From NCBI GenBank assembly GCA_018417955.1, contig JACTVC010000005.1:372001-436000 (forward strand): a DNA stretch of 64,000 nt, given 5' to 3'. Position 1 is the stretch's first letter; each line of letters starts with the position of its first letter. Both the position numbers and the translations under genes were made by a program. This document shows, piece after piece, positions 10,192 through 23,001 of this stretch. Below the pieces are notes generated by a model, which was not told the origin of the DNA, made no database searches, and saw only the letters and a program-made list of their open reading frames with translations. This DNA comes from Laccaria trichodermophora (taxonomy: Eukaryota > Basidiomycota > Agaricomycetes > Agaricales > Hydnangiaceae).

Positions 10192-13100
10192 ATGGCTTAT
10201 GAACAAGACATGGGCATCGAGATGGCCCAGTCTCGTTTGGATATTGGCCAGTCTCGTTTGGAAATACAGCAGTCCCAACCAGACATAGTCACACCCGTAT
10301 CTTTTGGTGTTCCTATTGTCCCCCAAGATTCAGCTTCTCTCTTTCTGCAAAAATCAGAACCTATGCAGCTCTCTAGTCCTCAACTTTCGTTGCCTTTTAT
10401 CCCTATGCAACCTGTCGATTCGCCATCTATTCTACCTCCCTCTTATATGTCTGATCCCAATCCTCACATCGATCCTTTCGCAATGCTCGAGAGTTCGATA
10501 CCGATGGACATGACTCCCGAAAATACGATGGCTCTTACTCCTCAAGCACCTTCTCCTTCACTTCACGGCTCACCCTCGTCATATACCGTAGGTGTCACAT
10601 CATCACTTGAGTCTGCCCTTGGCCCAGCCGCACTTCCAGGTGGTCGAAGCCGTGCCAACACCTCCATCTCCCCGACTAATCCCATACCCCCTTCCTTCCC
10701 ATCCATGCCCACCCGTCAACTTCCTGCCTTTTCTCCTCCAGCGGAAGCCATTGTCACTAAGCAAGAAGATCTAGTGCCCCGTCAATACATCAATCATCTC
10801 TTCAAAAAGTATATTTTTCTGTTCGTTCCTACTTTCCTTCTGATACACTCTTAGCATTGCAAATATTGCCGTCGATGCTCAAGACGCTTTTCAGAATCAC
10901 CACAGCACTGAAACCAATATAAAGGTTGACCAACTGAAATCATGCATAGAACAAGTGTGCAACATGATTGCTCTCGTATCGGTTGGCGAGCAAACGCCTC
11001 TTTCGTTTCCTTCCGTATCTCCTCCTTCTGCAATTGTTGCTCCCGTTCCAGAGCTTTCTACCGGCTTTTCATCGGCTGCTATTGCTGCTCCGGTCGAAAA
11101 TGCTAATCACCTGACCATTTCCGATCAATCAAGGAAACGCTGCGCTTCGGAACTAGAGGAGCACAGATCAGTGAAAGCACTGAAGCGAGAACCACAGGAG
11201 GACATCCCACTATCAATACCAATAGTAGAACCGATACCTAATTCGGATCCTTTTCCTGCGCCCCTTCCTCATCCCCTCACTGTTTTGTCTCAGTCGTCCC
11301 GTCCCCCATCTCCCTCATCTATGTTTTCGCACCACGGTCCTTTCAGTTCTACAAACCAACAACAGCCTCCCAACTTTCCCAATTTTATTCCCAGTGCGAC
11401 AGCGGCCTTGGATCTATCACCACCTCTCGTTGCAGGTACCGAGTCAACTTTCCCCCCTCTGCAGTCGTCCTGGTCTGACCCCATTGTCCCAACAACACGA
11501 CACCAACATTCTTTATCAGCCGGCTCGATTCTAGGTCCTCCAGCACTTGCGTCTAACAGTCTGGATGCCTTTTCTGCACAAATGCAGCCCATACCCCCAC
11601 CACTTGCCTCCAATTCAGCTATCGGTCCTCCCGTCGGCAGGATGTCACGTTCTGGCTCAATCAACGGTCCCCCTTTTCTCCCAAACTCGTTCAACTATGG
11701 GTACCGCGATGCATTCGCAGATCCAGGCAACAACTGGCCTCCTGTGGTCAGGGTCTCAAAGCCCCCCGCCGTGCCACAGGCGTCAACTTCAAAGGGCTGG
11801 TACTTTGGGTCTGAACCGACAGCACCTCTTGCTACATCTCCGTCGAACACGTCTGACGGGCTCAGTACCGCTCCTAGCACCACGCAGAATTCCCCGCCCT
11901 CCGACGAAGAGGACGAGGATGGCTCCGAATCTGACGGGAGCGAGTCCCATGCAGGGAGGCTTGCGACACATACCGTCAGTACTATGTCAAGTTTGCAAGC
12001 TTAACACTGACGCTTTGGTGCTTTTCAGTCTTCCTCAGATGCTCCTACATCCCACCCTTGCACAGATGTGCCATCGGAATATCGAGCAGAAGTTGACCGC
12101 ATTTTTTTTGAATATTTAAATCAAATTTGTTCAAATTGTGGGTCTCCAATCTTCCACGCATTCGTTTAGGACTCATCTTTGGGCCAGTGGATGCTACTGA
12201 TTCGAAGGGTGATCATATTCACCAGACCCTGATGGCGAAAAAGATGCAACGTTTGGATGAATCGCCCGACTTTCGCCCGTTCAAGTTTCGTATTCAAGCT
12301 TTTACAACCGCATTTCTGGAAGAGGTCAGGCGGAGGTTGCCTAATTGTTCTCCTCCATTGATTTTTTTTTTCGATCCAGCTCGCCAGACAAGGCTACCCA
12401 GAGGAAAAGATTCCAATGAAAAAGGTTTGTCACTCACAGGTTCCTGTGTACACGACATCAACTCAGGTTCTGTGCCATTAGATTCGAAACTACCTCTGGC
12501 GTCAGCAATATATCCTGCGCTTCAACGAGGATGGAAAGAAAGCTAAATCAAAAGGAAATCATATTTGGAATATAGAAGCCAAAAAGGCTGGCGATGGAAA
12601 ATGGGAATTTCGTCCGTTTCATCGAAAGTTAGCCGGAACGCCGCCAGGCGTGGCTTATTGCGGCCTACGATGGACCTGGACACCGCGGATATGGGATCCT
12701 CAAGCCGCCTCGCAAAATTTTACGGTGCAATACTCTTCTCCCCATCTCCCCTCCTGGTTAATGTGGAAAGACGATCAACTAACGGGCATTCCTACTCCCG
12801 ATGCAGAGAGCTGCCAGATCACCGTTGTTGCCAAGGTTTGTCGCCCTTCTCCCCGATTTCTCAAACTGACGTCTCGTCAGTTCGTCGTCGAGAACCAGGA
12901 GTGCCAGCTCACACACAGCTTCAATCTCACTGTTGCACCCACCTCTACGATTGATCCGTCATTCTCTCGCTCTCGTCGCCCGTCGCTCGTTGGCGATCCC
13001 CCCAGACGGAGCACAAGCGATTCGGCCTTGTTCCAAGCGCCGCAAAGGTCTGTTTGTCCGTCCCACATTGTGTCACCATGTTCATCCCCGTTTTTTCTGT

Positions 13101-13695
13101 CAGGGCCAAGCGCCCAGCCCAAGTCTTGGAGTCTCCCGACACCCGTGTCAAACGGGTGTTGGAAAATGTTGCACAGCGTGTAACAGAAGAGGCGGAGTCG
13201 CAATTTGTCTCAACTTCTCCCCCGGAACAGGGCGCACTTCAGGATCTTGTAAAACAAAAGCACGTTCTGGAGCAGACGGTAGACGCCTATGACAAGGAAA
13301 TAACTGGTCACGGTCATTCGCAGACCCGCCGCTTGGCAGTTGCAGCGCAGAATGTTGTCGTTCAAGCTGCCCACAGAGTTATAGCTGATCGCACCGTTGC
13401 GACTGGTGGGATCCCCACGCAACAGTCAGAAACGACGGCAATGCAGAGCGTCACTGTTGGCGAGTTGACAGACGCTACGCAAGACGCCATTGCAACAGCT
13501 GTGAAAAGAAACGGAACTGCTTCTACCGAGGTTGATATTATTGTTGCTGCAACCTCGATCCTCAAAGCTAGGACACCAATACTCGATAATGTGCCGAGTA
13601 GTGTTCAACAACAACCACGCCCTCTATTGCCTGGGGCTGGTTCAACCAGATTTGCTGCAGGTACCAACCTGTCACCGCTCCCAGAATATGTGTAA
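10192..13695 (+). CDS. large nuclear regulator-like protein with a C-terminal Ig-like segment, function unknown
   Basis: I do not recognise a named orthologue. Exons join cleanly through introns at about 10809-10855, 11970-12028, 12136-12190, 12327-12379, 12425-12480, 12836-12880 and 13050-13103. The first 600 or so residues are low-complexity P/S/Q-rich sequence with an acidic patch (SDEEDEDGSESDGSES) and a basic KRCASELEEHRSVKALKRE segment, which resembles a transcription factor activation region. The centre is conserved-looking: FRPFKFRIQAFTTAFLEELA, KIRNYLWRQQYILRFNEDGK and PPGVAYCGLRWTWTPRIWDP. PSWLMWKDDQLTGIPTPDA resembles a cadherin-like or He_PIG Ig fold. The C-terminus is helical and ends LPEYV. 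A DNA-binding role is only an inference. Confidence 0.8.
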
Positions 13696-13851
13696 TTTTT
13701 TTTTTCATCTTGGGTTAGTTAGTACAGGGAACTGTTGTGGTTTTACAATGAACTATCTTTTTGGGTCACCTAGATTAGGAGTTTCGCCCTGCCTATCTAT
13801 CTTATCTGCTTGGGTTTTAGGAAGTTTCTAGCTCTTGTTCCATAGCATTAT

Positions 13852-16800
13852 TCATCCAAAGACTGTATCACATAATGTACATGAAAGAGCATCAACCGTA
13901 TTTGAGAATGTGCAGGCTGAGCATACTTTTCCCAAGGGCATCAGTATGGGTGTATCCTCGCGCGAGCTTGGCATCCCGCTCAACAATGTACCATTAAAAC
14001 CCTGCCCTTCCTCTCTTCGCTTCTTTCTGGCCGGGGGGTCATCGGAATCAGAATCTATTTCGATAACTTCGTTGGCTTCTTGTAGATCGAGTATATCGCC
14101 GGCGAGGAATTGAAGGTGTCCCACCGTGGCCTCGTTATCATGCATTTCTGCACCATTATGGAATAGACGTTGGCATATAGTTGGTATCTTGAATTGCTCT
14201 TGGATCTAAGCAACAGCTTTTCACAAAATGAACTAAGGGGATGAAACAAATGTCCACGAACCATGATTTTGATCTCCTTCAAAGAAGTTGATTTCGAAAC
14301 AGGGAATCTCCGTCTTTCGCCATGTTCTTTGATCTGACGAAGTCGTTTCGACTGCCTCACGCCAGCATTACACGAGTAAGTCGTAATGGGCTTGCGTTGG
14401 GATGGGACTTTGACGTTGGAGGTCTCAGTCTTGGAACCACAGGATCGGACAATGATCTCCGCATTATCCCAATCAGTCTTCCTGTTCGACGCCCATTCAA
14501 ACCTAGGACCAGGCAGTATGTATAACATTCTCACCTCTTCAAGCGGCAGTCTGAACAAACAAGGATGCTATGACCATAATTAACTTCTTCGTCGCAAATT
14601 TGCTGTTCTAGGTCAATCAGAGGCCCTGCAGAATACCTGAAAATGGTCATCGTTAAACTAAACGGTAGACATAACCCATAACTAACAATCTCTGTAATGC
14701 ATCCCATTCTTCACGTCGAATAACAGTGACGGTTGAATCCACATCAGTTTGACAGTTGGGGTCAAATATGAGAAGGCGGTGTTCGCAAAAAAAGGGCTCA
14801 TTGTCCACAGTATCAGGCCTGGTGTTCTCGGCTGGATGGTCCACCCAACGTTTCCAGCACTTGTAGAACGGAGTAGGAATGACAGCGCAAGGTGTCTTCT
14901 CTGAGGCCAGTGGGAATATGGCCCACGAGTTATACATGTGTTTTAGCATTGCCTGAGTAGATGTGTTAGCCTTCAATCCTATATCGAGCAAACATCAAAC
15001 TGATATGCCTTCTCATCTTCCGCCCGTCGTCGACCTTCTTTCTTATCCTCCTTGGAGATATGTATGAGTGCATCACACACGGCACATATTTCTGCATCAC
15101 TTGATGTAGGATTCCACGTAGGAAATGATACTTGCAGCAATTTTACTGCCTGTGATGGTCTAAGTTAGTCTCCATCAACCAGACAGTTTTTCTGCTCGCC
15201 TCTTCGGAAATTTTACAACGGTTTGTCGTGTTAAGCGTCAAACCGCCATGTTCACATCGAACATGTTTATCAAAGTCACAGGAATCAGGAGGGGGATCGT
15301 CTTGCGAAGGAACATGCATTCTGGGCATTGATAGCCTCCAATCTAGCCATATTGTTGAAAAGTATCACCAAACACAACAATCCGACCATACCTTTCAACC
15401 ACTTTTTAGATATCCAAAACCCTTCACAATGTTCAGGGATATCCGAGATGCGGTCGAAGTCTCTGACAAGGGCGGGGTGCTGCACCTGGTAAAGGCGTTC
15501 TGTTGAGGTCGAGGATAGTTAGTACAAAAAGTATGCAAAAGGAGGGTCTCATACCTCGAAAAATCGTGGCGACACACTCCTCACATACATCAGACGGCGT
15601 CGGAGTTGGATCGAAAAGACAATATGTGTTCTTGACAATTTCGTCATAACCCTTCTAAATGGATAGGGATGATCGTGACAAATCAGGAATCGCAAAGACT
15701 AGCGAGAAATCACCTACCTTGGCAATGCGTTTCATGTCCCTTGCTTTATTAGGATCAAGTTTGCCGTGGCAGCAAAGGATGTCTCGGTTTGATATCACTT
15801 TTTGAATCTGAGGACTTGAACCAACTAATTCGGGGTCTAATTCGGGGTCTTCAGTATCTTGCTCAATAAGTGCGGGCCCGAGCCCTGTCTCGACAGAAGC
15901 CTTCGAAAGCCATTCCTCTAACGCCTCCTGACCGATGATAAGGGAGTCCTACAGATTGATTCGATGAGCCTGTTCAAAAAATCATTGAGAAAACGCCCAC
16001 CATCGTAGGTCGCAGCGTATTCCATGTGCGATAGACGTCCATCACCTTTTTTCTTGCATCCTGGAAACGTTTCTTGGCCAACTTCTCCCTGGAAGGGCTA
16101 AATGGATAAAAATACAATGAGAGCTAACCGCCTTACCTGCTCTCAAAAATTTCGCATGCACCTTCATGAGCGGCATTCAATAAACGAACAGCATCAGCGG
16201 CCCAACCAGGAGGGCAGGGAGTGCTGATACGTGTCGATGCGACAGCGCCGGACTCTTCCACTTTTTCACTGAGTTCTTTCTTGGTATAAATAAGCATGTA
16301 GGCATCCTTGGACGTGATGGTGCTTGATAAAAAAAAGTTAGTTGATAGAAGGGGATGCTTTGCTTCGGGGGTCCGTACTTGCTGTCCTCGCACGATGCCA
16401 CCGCTGACGATGACGTCCCCGGCAACATCACGTTAGGCCTGAGAGGAGTTGATGGTTGACCATTGGTACAACCCGAGACACACTCTATAGCATCTTCGTC
16501 GCTATCGCATACCCGGCGCCTTTTTCGTGCATTCGCTCGATTCCTTCGAGCCTGATCCTTATGTTTTTCGTCAACATATCGGCGACCGTTTACTTCAGAT
16601 CTCTTTTCTACTATTTTGTCTCCGAGCGACTTGATCCTCGTCACGGTCTCATCACTAAACTGGAACCATGACTGTAATCTGGCAGCGGTTAATTTTTTTT
16701 TTTTTTTGAAAACAAAGGCAAGACATCATACTCTGGGTCATAAACTTGGGCCTCATAGTGGCCATGATAAGCACTTGCGCCTTTATGCAAAAGGATGCCG

Positions 16801-18418
16801 CGCAATTCATAGATGTTACTCTTATGCCCACCATTAGAAGTAGCAGCCTGGCTTCTGTCATTCTCGTTGCCAAGAAATTGAGACATGTCGAGGATGGTCG
16901 GAAAAGAAATTGAATGCTTCGACTTCTTTCGTTCCATTGAAGAAAAGTCATAGACAAAGCGCAACAAGGAAAAATGAAGAACATGCGGCAATTGGCGGAG
17001 TTCCGTGTAGCGTGTAGCATCTCTCAACTCATTGCACTGTGAACAAGAATATCTGCAGGGCGAGGGTGTGTCAGAAGATTCATAGACCTTATATCACCGA
17101 TGCTAACCGATTTTCATCGACGAGTGTTTCTGGTAGAAGGGAGGTAGCCATGCGATCCTCAAGTCTGCTGTTGCTCTTTGATTGCTATCGTCAGCTTCAA
17201 GAGAAGTACATAGAAAAACCTTTTGAATTTACGTCAAAGTTGATCTCGATCTCCAAGAAATCAGTTATTCTTTCTGAGCGTGAGCGGCAAGCGTGACAAA
17301 TGGTTCCGTAAACCTGTTGTCCTTGAAACTGTACAGGGTTCGTGATAATCAGGACCAACAAGGTCTAACACCCTTACTTGATTCGTCACGAGATGTTTCA
17401 CCGAGGGCATGGACTGCTTCCTGAACTCGGCGTCGAGATGGGACATAAAAAGTTTTGAGAATCTGCGTCATAATCAAAGTAAACTCCTTTGATATTACAA
17501 AGAACATACTCTTGAGCATCTTGTTGCTCAGACGTACGAAGTTGAAGGCTTTCGACAAGCTTAGCAGGGTTGAAAACGCTTTGATTGCCGTTCTGGAGCG
17601 CCGCAAATGTTACTTGCAGTTGAAAGATAGGCGATTCCTGAATGTGTATGTTGGCCGGGACAAAAGAGGACCGCTGACATTAACCTACCATAAACCTGTC
17701 TTCTGTTCCATCTGGTGGCTGGCAGCGGTATACACCTTCACGAAAGGCGAGATCTCGATACCACACCTGACAAGAAATGAGTCGTCGCACTGACGGAAAG
17801 GTGTGCATTTTCACTCTTACTTGTAGTGAAGCGTTGGCGTAACATGTAGCACCGAGATTCTGTATGCTGAGAAAAGTCAGATTTCTTTTGTCAAGCAAAA
17901 GTCCTACCTTCAGGCCAACTGGCAAGTCAGGATCTCGAGAATCAAGCATCGGATTTTTGCCTAAATTGGCTGAGGCGATAAACGACTCCCGAGCCTCCTC
18001 TTGGTTATGGTCAGGCAACCAAGTTAGAAGGACATCAAAGTATGAACGGACCCTCTTCTTCCCATTTTTCCTGCCCCAAATAATTCAAACAATTCGGATT
18101 CGCCCTACATAGCTTCTTAGTGCATGGTGGCGCGTCGTCGTCAGATATGACAATCACGTCGTCTTCGATTTCCCCTTCCGCGCTGGAACTGGGTCCTTTC
18201 ATTTCGACATTCTTGAAGAACGTATACTTATTAGGACAATGGGGATAACAATTCCTTTCCGAGAGCCCACAAGTCGAGAGAAGATGTTCCAGCGTGATGT
18301 CAACCACGTCAGTAATCTCAGTGCCAACCCAGGACCATGGCAAAGTGCTATCCTTTAGAGGCGCGATAGCGAGACCTTTTGAAAAAACGGATCCGCGTTG
18401 TTTGCGTTTTGGTGGCAT
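13852..18418 (-). CDS. ubiquitin carboxyl-terminal hydrolase, USP48/UBP26 type
   Basis: Start MPPKRKQRGSVF at 18416-18418, stop at 13852. N-terminal residues include CRANPNCLNYLGQEKW, a block characteristic of USP48. The catalytic cysteine box is FLSIQNLGATCYANASLQVW; further on are LQLRTSEQQDAQEFSKLF, a Cys-pair zinc ribbon (YQCSQCNELRDA) and the histidine box GASAYHGHYEAQVYDP. The C-terminal part has a ubiquitin-like domain (EQFKIPTICQRLFHNGAEMH; LQFLAGDILDLQEA) and ends with a RanBP2-type zinc finger, VCSACTFSNTVDALSCTLCD. USP48 also ends in a Ubl domain. The enzyme removes ubiquitin, with histone H2A and H2B reported as substrates in other organisms. Many small exons are present and individual boundaries in 14,150-17,000 are approximate. 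Confidence 0.9.
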
Positions 18419-18608
18419 AGAGTGAAGGAAGACCAAGCAGTCGCGGCCAGGAATTGTTTGACTTATTTTAATTCACAACGCTGTTGGTGAATGAAGTTCA
18501 AGTTGATATCTTACATACTAGTCACCAGCTGAATAGTCACGCGCACGTCCTGTCCTTCTATACTTACCACCCAGTTTCGCAAGGACTCAGCCTTTGCCTT
18601 CTCCTTCG
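18419..18608. promoter_or_regulatory. bidirectional intergenic region between USP48-like and GAA1
   Basis: These 190 bp separate two divergent start codons. It must carry both promoters. It is moderately AT-rich with no motif I can name. Confidence 0.4.
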
Positions 18609-21159
18609 ATGGACGCCAACGTCGAACGAGAGGACCCTCTATGGAGGAAGGTCCTCTCGAAGGTCCTTTCCAAAATTAAGGCCAAGTTTTTAGCCACGGC
18701 AAATGCCCACCAAAACCGCATACGTCGGCAGAAAGCAGTAATTGCACATTTGACTCACCGTTTGCCCTTTATAAAGTGAGGAGATGTTTGAGGGTATACT
18801 TGGGAGAACATAATCTAACCTCATATCATTGCAGGCTTGCTCTCTTTTTGTTGGGATATGTGTGGATGCTCAGCATTCCTTCGACGCCCCTGTCAATGAA
18901 CACCTACATCGACGAAAATGCACTACAACCAGCCCAGGTGCGTACGACTGAATTGGTTTCTTTCTGCGTGTTTTATTTTTTAAATTACTCATTCATGTGC
19001 ACTTAGGTTAGCACGTACTGGAATTGGGGTGATGTTCACGCCGCCGATAGATACCTTGAACAACTAGAAGCTTTGAAATATGCAAATGCTACTAGCATTG
19101 AGTGAGAGCATGAATTTCTGTTGTTTCTAGCCTCGAACTCATTTTCTTATAGTCGTGCTCAAGTCCTCCGAAAAGAATTTAGCAAACTCGGCCTCTCCGC
19201 GTCAACGCAGGAATATTCGTTCTCGTTAAGCTCAGGAGTGGGCCTAATCGTTGTCCATTAGTTTCCTTTGCTGACGCCATTTTCCCTAGGTTACCAGAGG
19301 GGCCAATGCATATGCAGTAATATCATCACCTCGGGGTTCCGGGACTGAAGCAATGGTGGTAAGCGCTTCCTGGGCAAGCCTTACAGATGAAGGCGACGGA
19401 ATGCTGAATCTGCGTGGGATATCTACGGTACTCGCGTTGGCTGGATTCCTCAAACGTTTGCTTTTTTTCTTTTTCAATTTTCGATTGGCGATGCTTAATG
19501 TGAATCAGGTTATTCTCTCTGGGCAAAGGACATTGTTTTTGTCATTAGTGATGGGCATCTTGATGGTATGCACGCGTGGCTCAGCGCATACCATGGTTTA
19601 ACGCAACAAAGTGCGCGATTTTAATCTGTCCTGTATGGTTTTGTCACGCACTCACCCTTCTATGATTCACAGATCTAGTGGCCGAAGAATTAAAGATCTC
19701 CTCTGGAGTAATCTGGGCAGCTCTTAACATCGACTACCCCGGTCACTCATTCTCTCATTTGGGAATCTTTTTTGGTCGGCTTTCTTTTCATCAATAGGCT
19801 GCTGATATTTCATATGTATTATACAGAAGGGATCAATGGTCGCCTGCCCAACCAAGACCTCTTAAACTCGTTTGAAAGAATTTCTCGCTACACAGGCGGC
19901 GTCCCTGTGACCGTTTACGACCATCTCCATCCTCAAGAGGACACAATAAACAAACAAGGAAAAACCTGGATCCCGTCAATGATTCGCAATCATCAAGGCG
20001 TTATATCCTATGCATATCACGCAAGGAATGTTGTTCGGCATTTAAAATACCAAGCTCGGGGTCGCGCCAGCGGTGTGCATGGGTTGTTCCATCAGTAATT
20101 TTTTTCTCGCTCTCGGTGGCGTTGGTTGGGGTTGATGAACACCATCTAGATTTCGGATAGATGCAATAACGATTTTTGCCGTTCCTTCCACAGGACCGCA
20201 TGGATTTCATGCAATAGGAAGGTGAGCCGAACTCAACAGTGGTGTGGTTAAAAATAACACAGCATCGTTGCAAGGGTCGTCGAGTCTACCCTCCGGACCA
20301 TGAATAACCTATTGGAGCGTCTACATGCGTCTTTCTTTTTCTTCATCTTAACTGGTCCGGAACGGTTCATTAAAATAGGCGGCTACTTACCAAGTGCCAT
20401 ACTTATTAGTGTCGCAATGATGTTTCAAGGGCTGGGTACGTGGGTCGACGCTGCCTGGGTACTCGACGATTCCAAGGAGTCTTCGCAAACGAGGGAGAAA
20501 GCTTCAAACAGCCCGTTGAAATGGAGGAAGAGACGAAGGCCTGTGATACCCGCTTTGTTGATCATGACTGCAACCCATACATTTGGTGGCTTGCTCTTCT
20601 TCATACTGACTAGATCGTGGTTCATGAAGAACTGTCAGGTAAATTTACTTGTGATTATTCCATTATTCGGATCTTACCATCTGCCTCTAGATTCTTTCAC
20701 CAATACTATTCATATTCTTTGCCATCATACCCCTGTTGACCCTCACCATATCCAAACCAACATCTGAAAATGCCCCTCTGCCAACCGTTTTGAAAGCACT
20801 CAACCTTTGCTTGGCATCCACGGTTATCTCCATCACAGCTGTGCTCAACTTTTCCCTTGCGGTCTTCTTCTCCGTGTTGTTGGGTGTCCCGCTTGCGATC
20901 ACTTCGTCGTCCTCAGCAGCGCCCATCCGCGCTCTGAGATATGCAGCCCATTTACTCTTGGGTCTTGGTTGGCTCTTGCTTGAACAGGAAGAATTGAAGG
21001 CGGCAATTTTGAGTTGGGAAGTTCTATCGGTGTGGTTTGCACCAGTTATTTGCCTCGTTTATCTGCCGCTGGTTTTGCAGGCTAGTATTGTATGTATCTT
21101 ACCGTGTTCATAAGCTACAAGACTTCGTGCAAGGTATGAATCAATTTCTCAGAAACTAA
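18609..21159 (+). CDS. GAA1: GPI-anchor transamidase subunit Gaa1
   Basis: The start ATG at 18609 gives MDANVEREDP, then a first TM segment (LALFLLGYVWMLSIPSTPL) and MNTYIDENALQPAQVSTYWNWGD, the signature N-terminus of Gaa1. The luminal M28-like domain includes AADRYLEQL, LGLSASTQEYSF, RGNAYAVISSPRGSGTEAMV and VIWAALNIDYPG. Several C-terminal membrane spans follow (GYLPSAILISVAMMFQGLG; PALLIMTATHTFGGLLFFI; LNFSLAVFFSVLLGVPLAI). Gaa1 is a subunit of the ER transamidase that attaches GPI anchors to proteins. Two C-terminal ends are possible: an unspliced stop at 21113, or splicing of a GTATGT..AG intron at about 21088-21112 with a stop at 21159. I chose the latter tentatively. Confidence 0.93.
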
Positions 21160-21179
21160 AAGAGGAAAAGTAAAACACA

Positions 21180-22946
21180 TCAACGAATCTCTGTTCCCTC
21201 TTCTGGCCCAAACAGATCATCATCTTCCTCGTTCTCATCTCCATCCCCTTCCTCATTCCCGATGATGTCTGGATCGGTATCATCGATGGCATCGACTGCA
21301 ATACCTTCTTTTCTAAGCCGCTGCTTTTCCTTCATCTCGTCCCGTTGCGCGAGTTTCATTTCCAAATCAGATGTCAGCTTCTTGAGCGCATCCTCAAATC
21401 GTTTCTAACCACAAGTCTTAGCCGCAGTGGATGATGAATAATAAACAAAAAAAAAGACAAACCCGTATGAGAGGATTGGCTGAGCTGGCAATTTCCTTGC
21501 CTTTTTTGAAAACAGCAGCTTCCAAGTCTCTGATTTCCTCATTGAGCAGCTTTCTTATTTGAACTTCGTCGTCGTCGTCATCATCCTCCTCATCCTCTTC
21601 TTCACTCTCTTCTTCCTCTTCATCATCATCGATGCCCTCCTCGTCCCCGAGTGCTAGGTCGAGCTCAGCTGCAAGCTCCTCGTCGATGTCGCCCTCCTCT
21701 CCTTCTTCTTCCTCTTCGCCTTCTTCGTCGCCTAAATCGTCACCAGGTGTAGCGGCATCGCCCGTGTCGGATATTGCTGGCGTTGGGGCGTTGAGGGGTT
21801 CCTCCTGTTCAATGAATTCAGAGTCCGACAAATCTGGATTGACGTTCTCCAAAATATCTGGATGGTACATCAGCACTTAGCAATTTCTGCCCAAGGGTCG
21901 AAGCATGCCATATTTAACTTCCGTGGCTAGCGAGTCTTCGTCCAAGAGCCTTTCGACCTCTTGTTCAACACTTTCGATGGTCTGTGGCACATCGTTTAGC
22001 GGTACGACGGATCGCGTGTACAAACATACTCGTCTGTTAACCCTTTTCCGGAATCTGCGCTTCCTAACGTGATGTAAAGGCGGAGTGATCCCATGAGGCC
22101 AAATAAACTCGTCGATATTGAAGTTCTTGTGATTCGTTAGTTGGCTCTCGTCTGCAATCTTGTTTCCGACCACTAACATCTGCGGTATATCTAAATAAGA
22201 AACGTTTGAGAGTCTGTGAGAGACCCGGCCACCTGACATATATCTGCCACCTTGAACATTTGCTTGTTGTCCAGCGTTTTCTGTGACTCGATAATACAAG
22301 GAAGATCTACGAGTTTCGAAGAGTAGGTATTATTGCCTATGTGAAACACAGCTCTTCGAGAGTCTAAATCATCAGTCATTATGTGTCAAAAGCCCCAAAG
22401 GTGCTACGACACACCCTTGAACTTGAACCAGACATCATTTGCAACCTCTCGAGCGGCTACGGTTTTCCTTAGTCTATCAGCATCCTCACCAGGGGGCATC
22501 CGCAAAATAAACTGCTCCTCAAACGCCAAATCATCGTCATCTGAATCTAGTTCACGATCATATTGACCCAAGAACGACATTCCAGGCGCTTGAGCCGCGG
22601 CCTTTTCGCTCAATTTGAGCTTCAGCTTCGGCTGCGCCTTGGGCTTCGCTATAGATGATCGCGTCGTACGTTCTGAGGTTTCCATTGTGGGATGGGTAGG
22701 AGGGTTACTGGAGCTTCGAAGGCGTGAGGAGGCCAATGACCGTTCTGCGACTGATCTTGGACGCGAATTTGCATAGAATGATTGGGTATCCACTGCTCCA
22801 GCTCCGATGGTAAAGGAGGGACCTGGCTGAGATTTGATAACGTCAACATCGTCAATGACAATCAAGTCATCGTCCATAACGGATTTGAGCGCTTGAGCAT
22901 CAATTGCTTGAGCAACCAATGAGCAACTCTTACAAACAACTTTCAT
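21180..22946 (-). CDS. TAF7: TFIID subunit TAF7
   Basis: The conserved TAF7 domain is spread over several exons: DDDLAFEEQFILRMPPGEDA, VANDVWFKFKDSRRAVFHIG, NTYSSKLVDLPCIIESQKTL, MFKVADICQMLVVG and FNIDEFIWPHGITPPLHHVR with KRRFRKRVNRR. A very acidic middle (21,530-21,760, runs of E and D) and a C-terminal coiled coil (KRFEDALKKLTSDLEMKLAQ) follow. TAF7 binds TAF1 inside TFIID and restrains its activity until initiation. The start at 22944-22946 gives 23 extra residues before MDDDLIVIDDVDV (ATG at 22875-22877), and either could be used. The gene is convergent with GAA1, and the two stops are only about 20 bp apart. Confidence 0.95.
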
Positions 22947-23001
22947 AAATGCGTCTCACGTGAAGAGAAACATAATAGTATTAATCATTCCAATTGAACT
23001 A

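Noticed and set aside
11290..11694. Antisense open frame opposite the large regulator gene
   Set aside because: Composition is a mirror of the P/S-rich coding strand, with no start context or domain.
21632..21880. Plus-strand serine-rich open frame
   Set aside because: It is the antisense shadow of the Glu/Asp run of TAF7.
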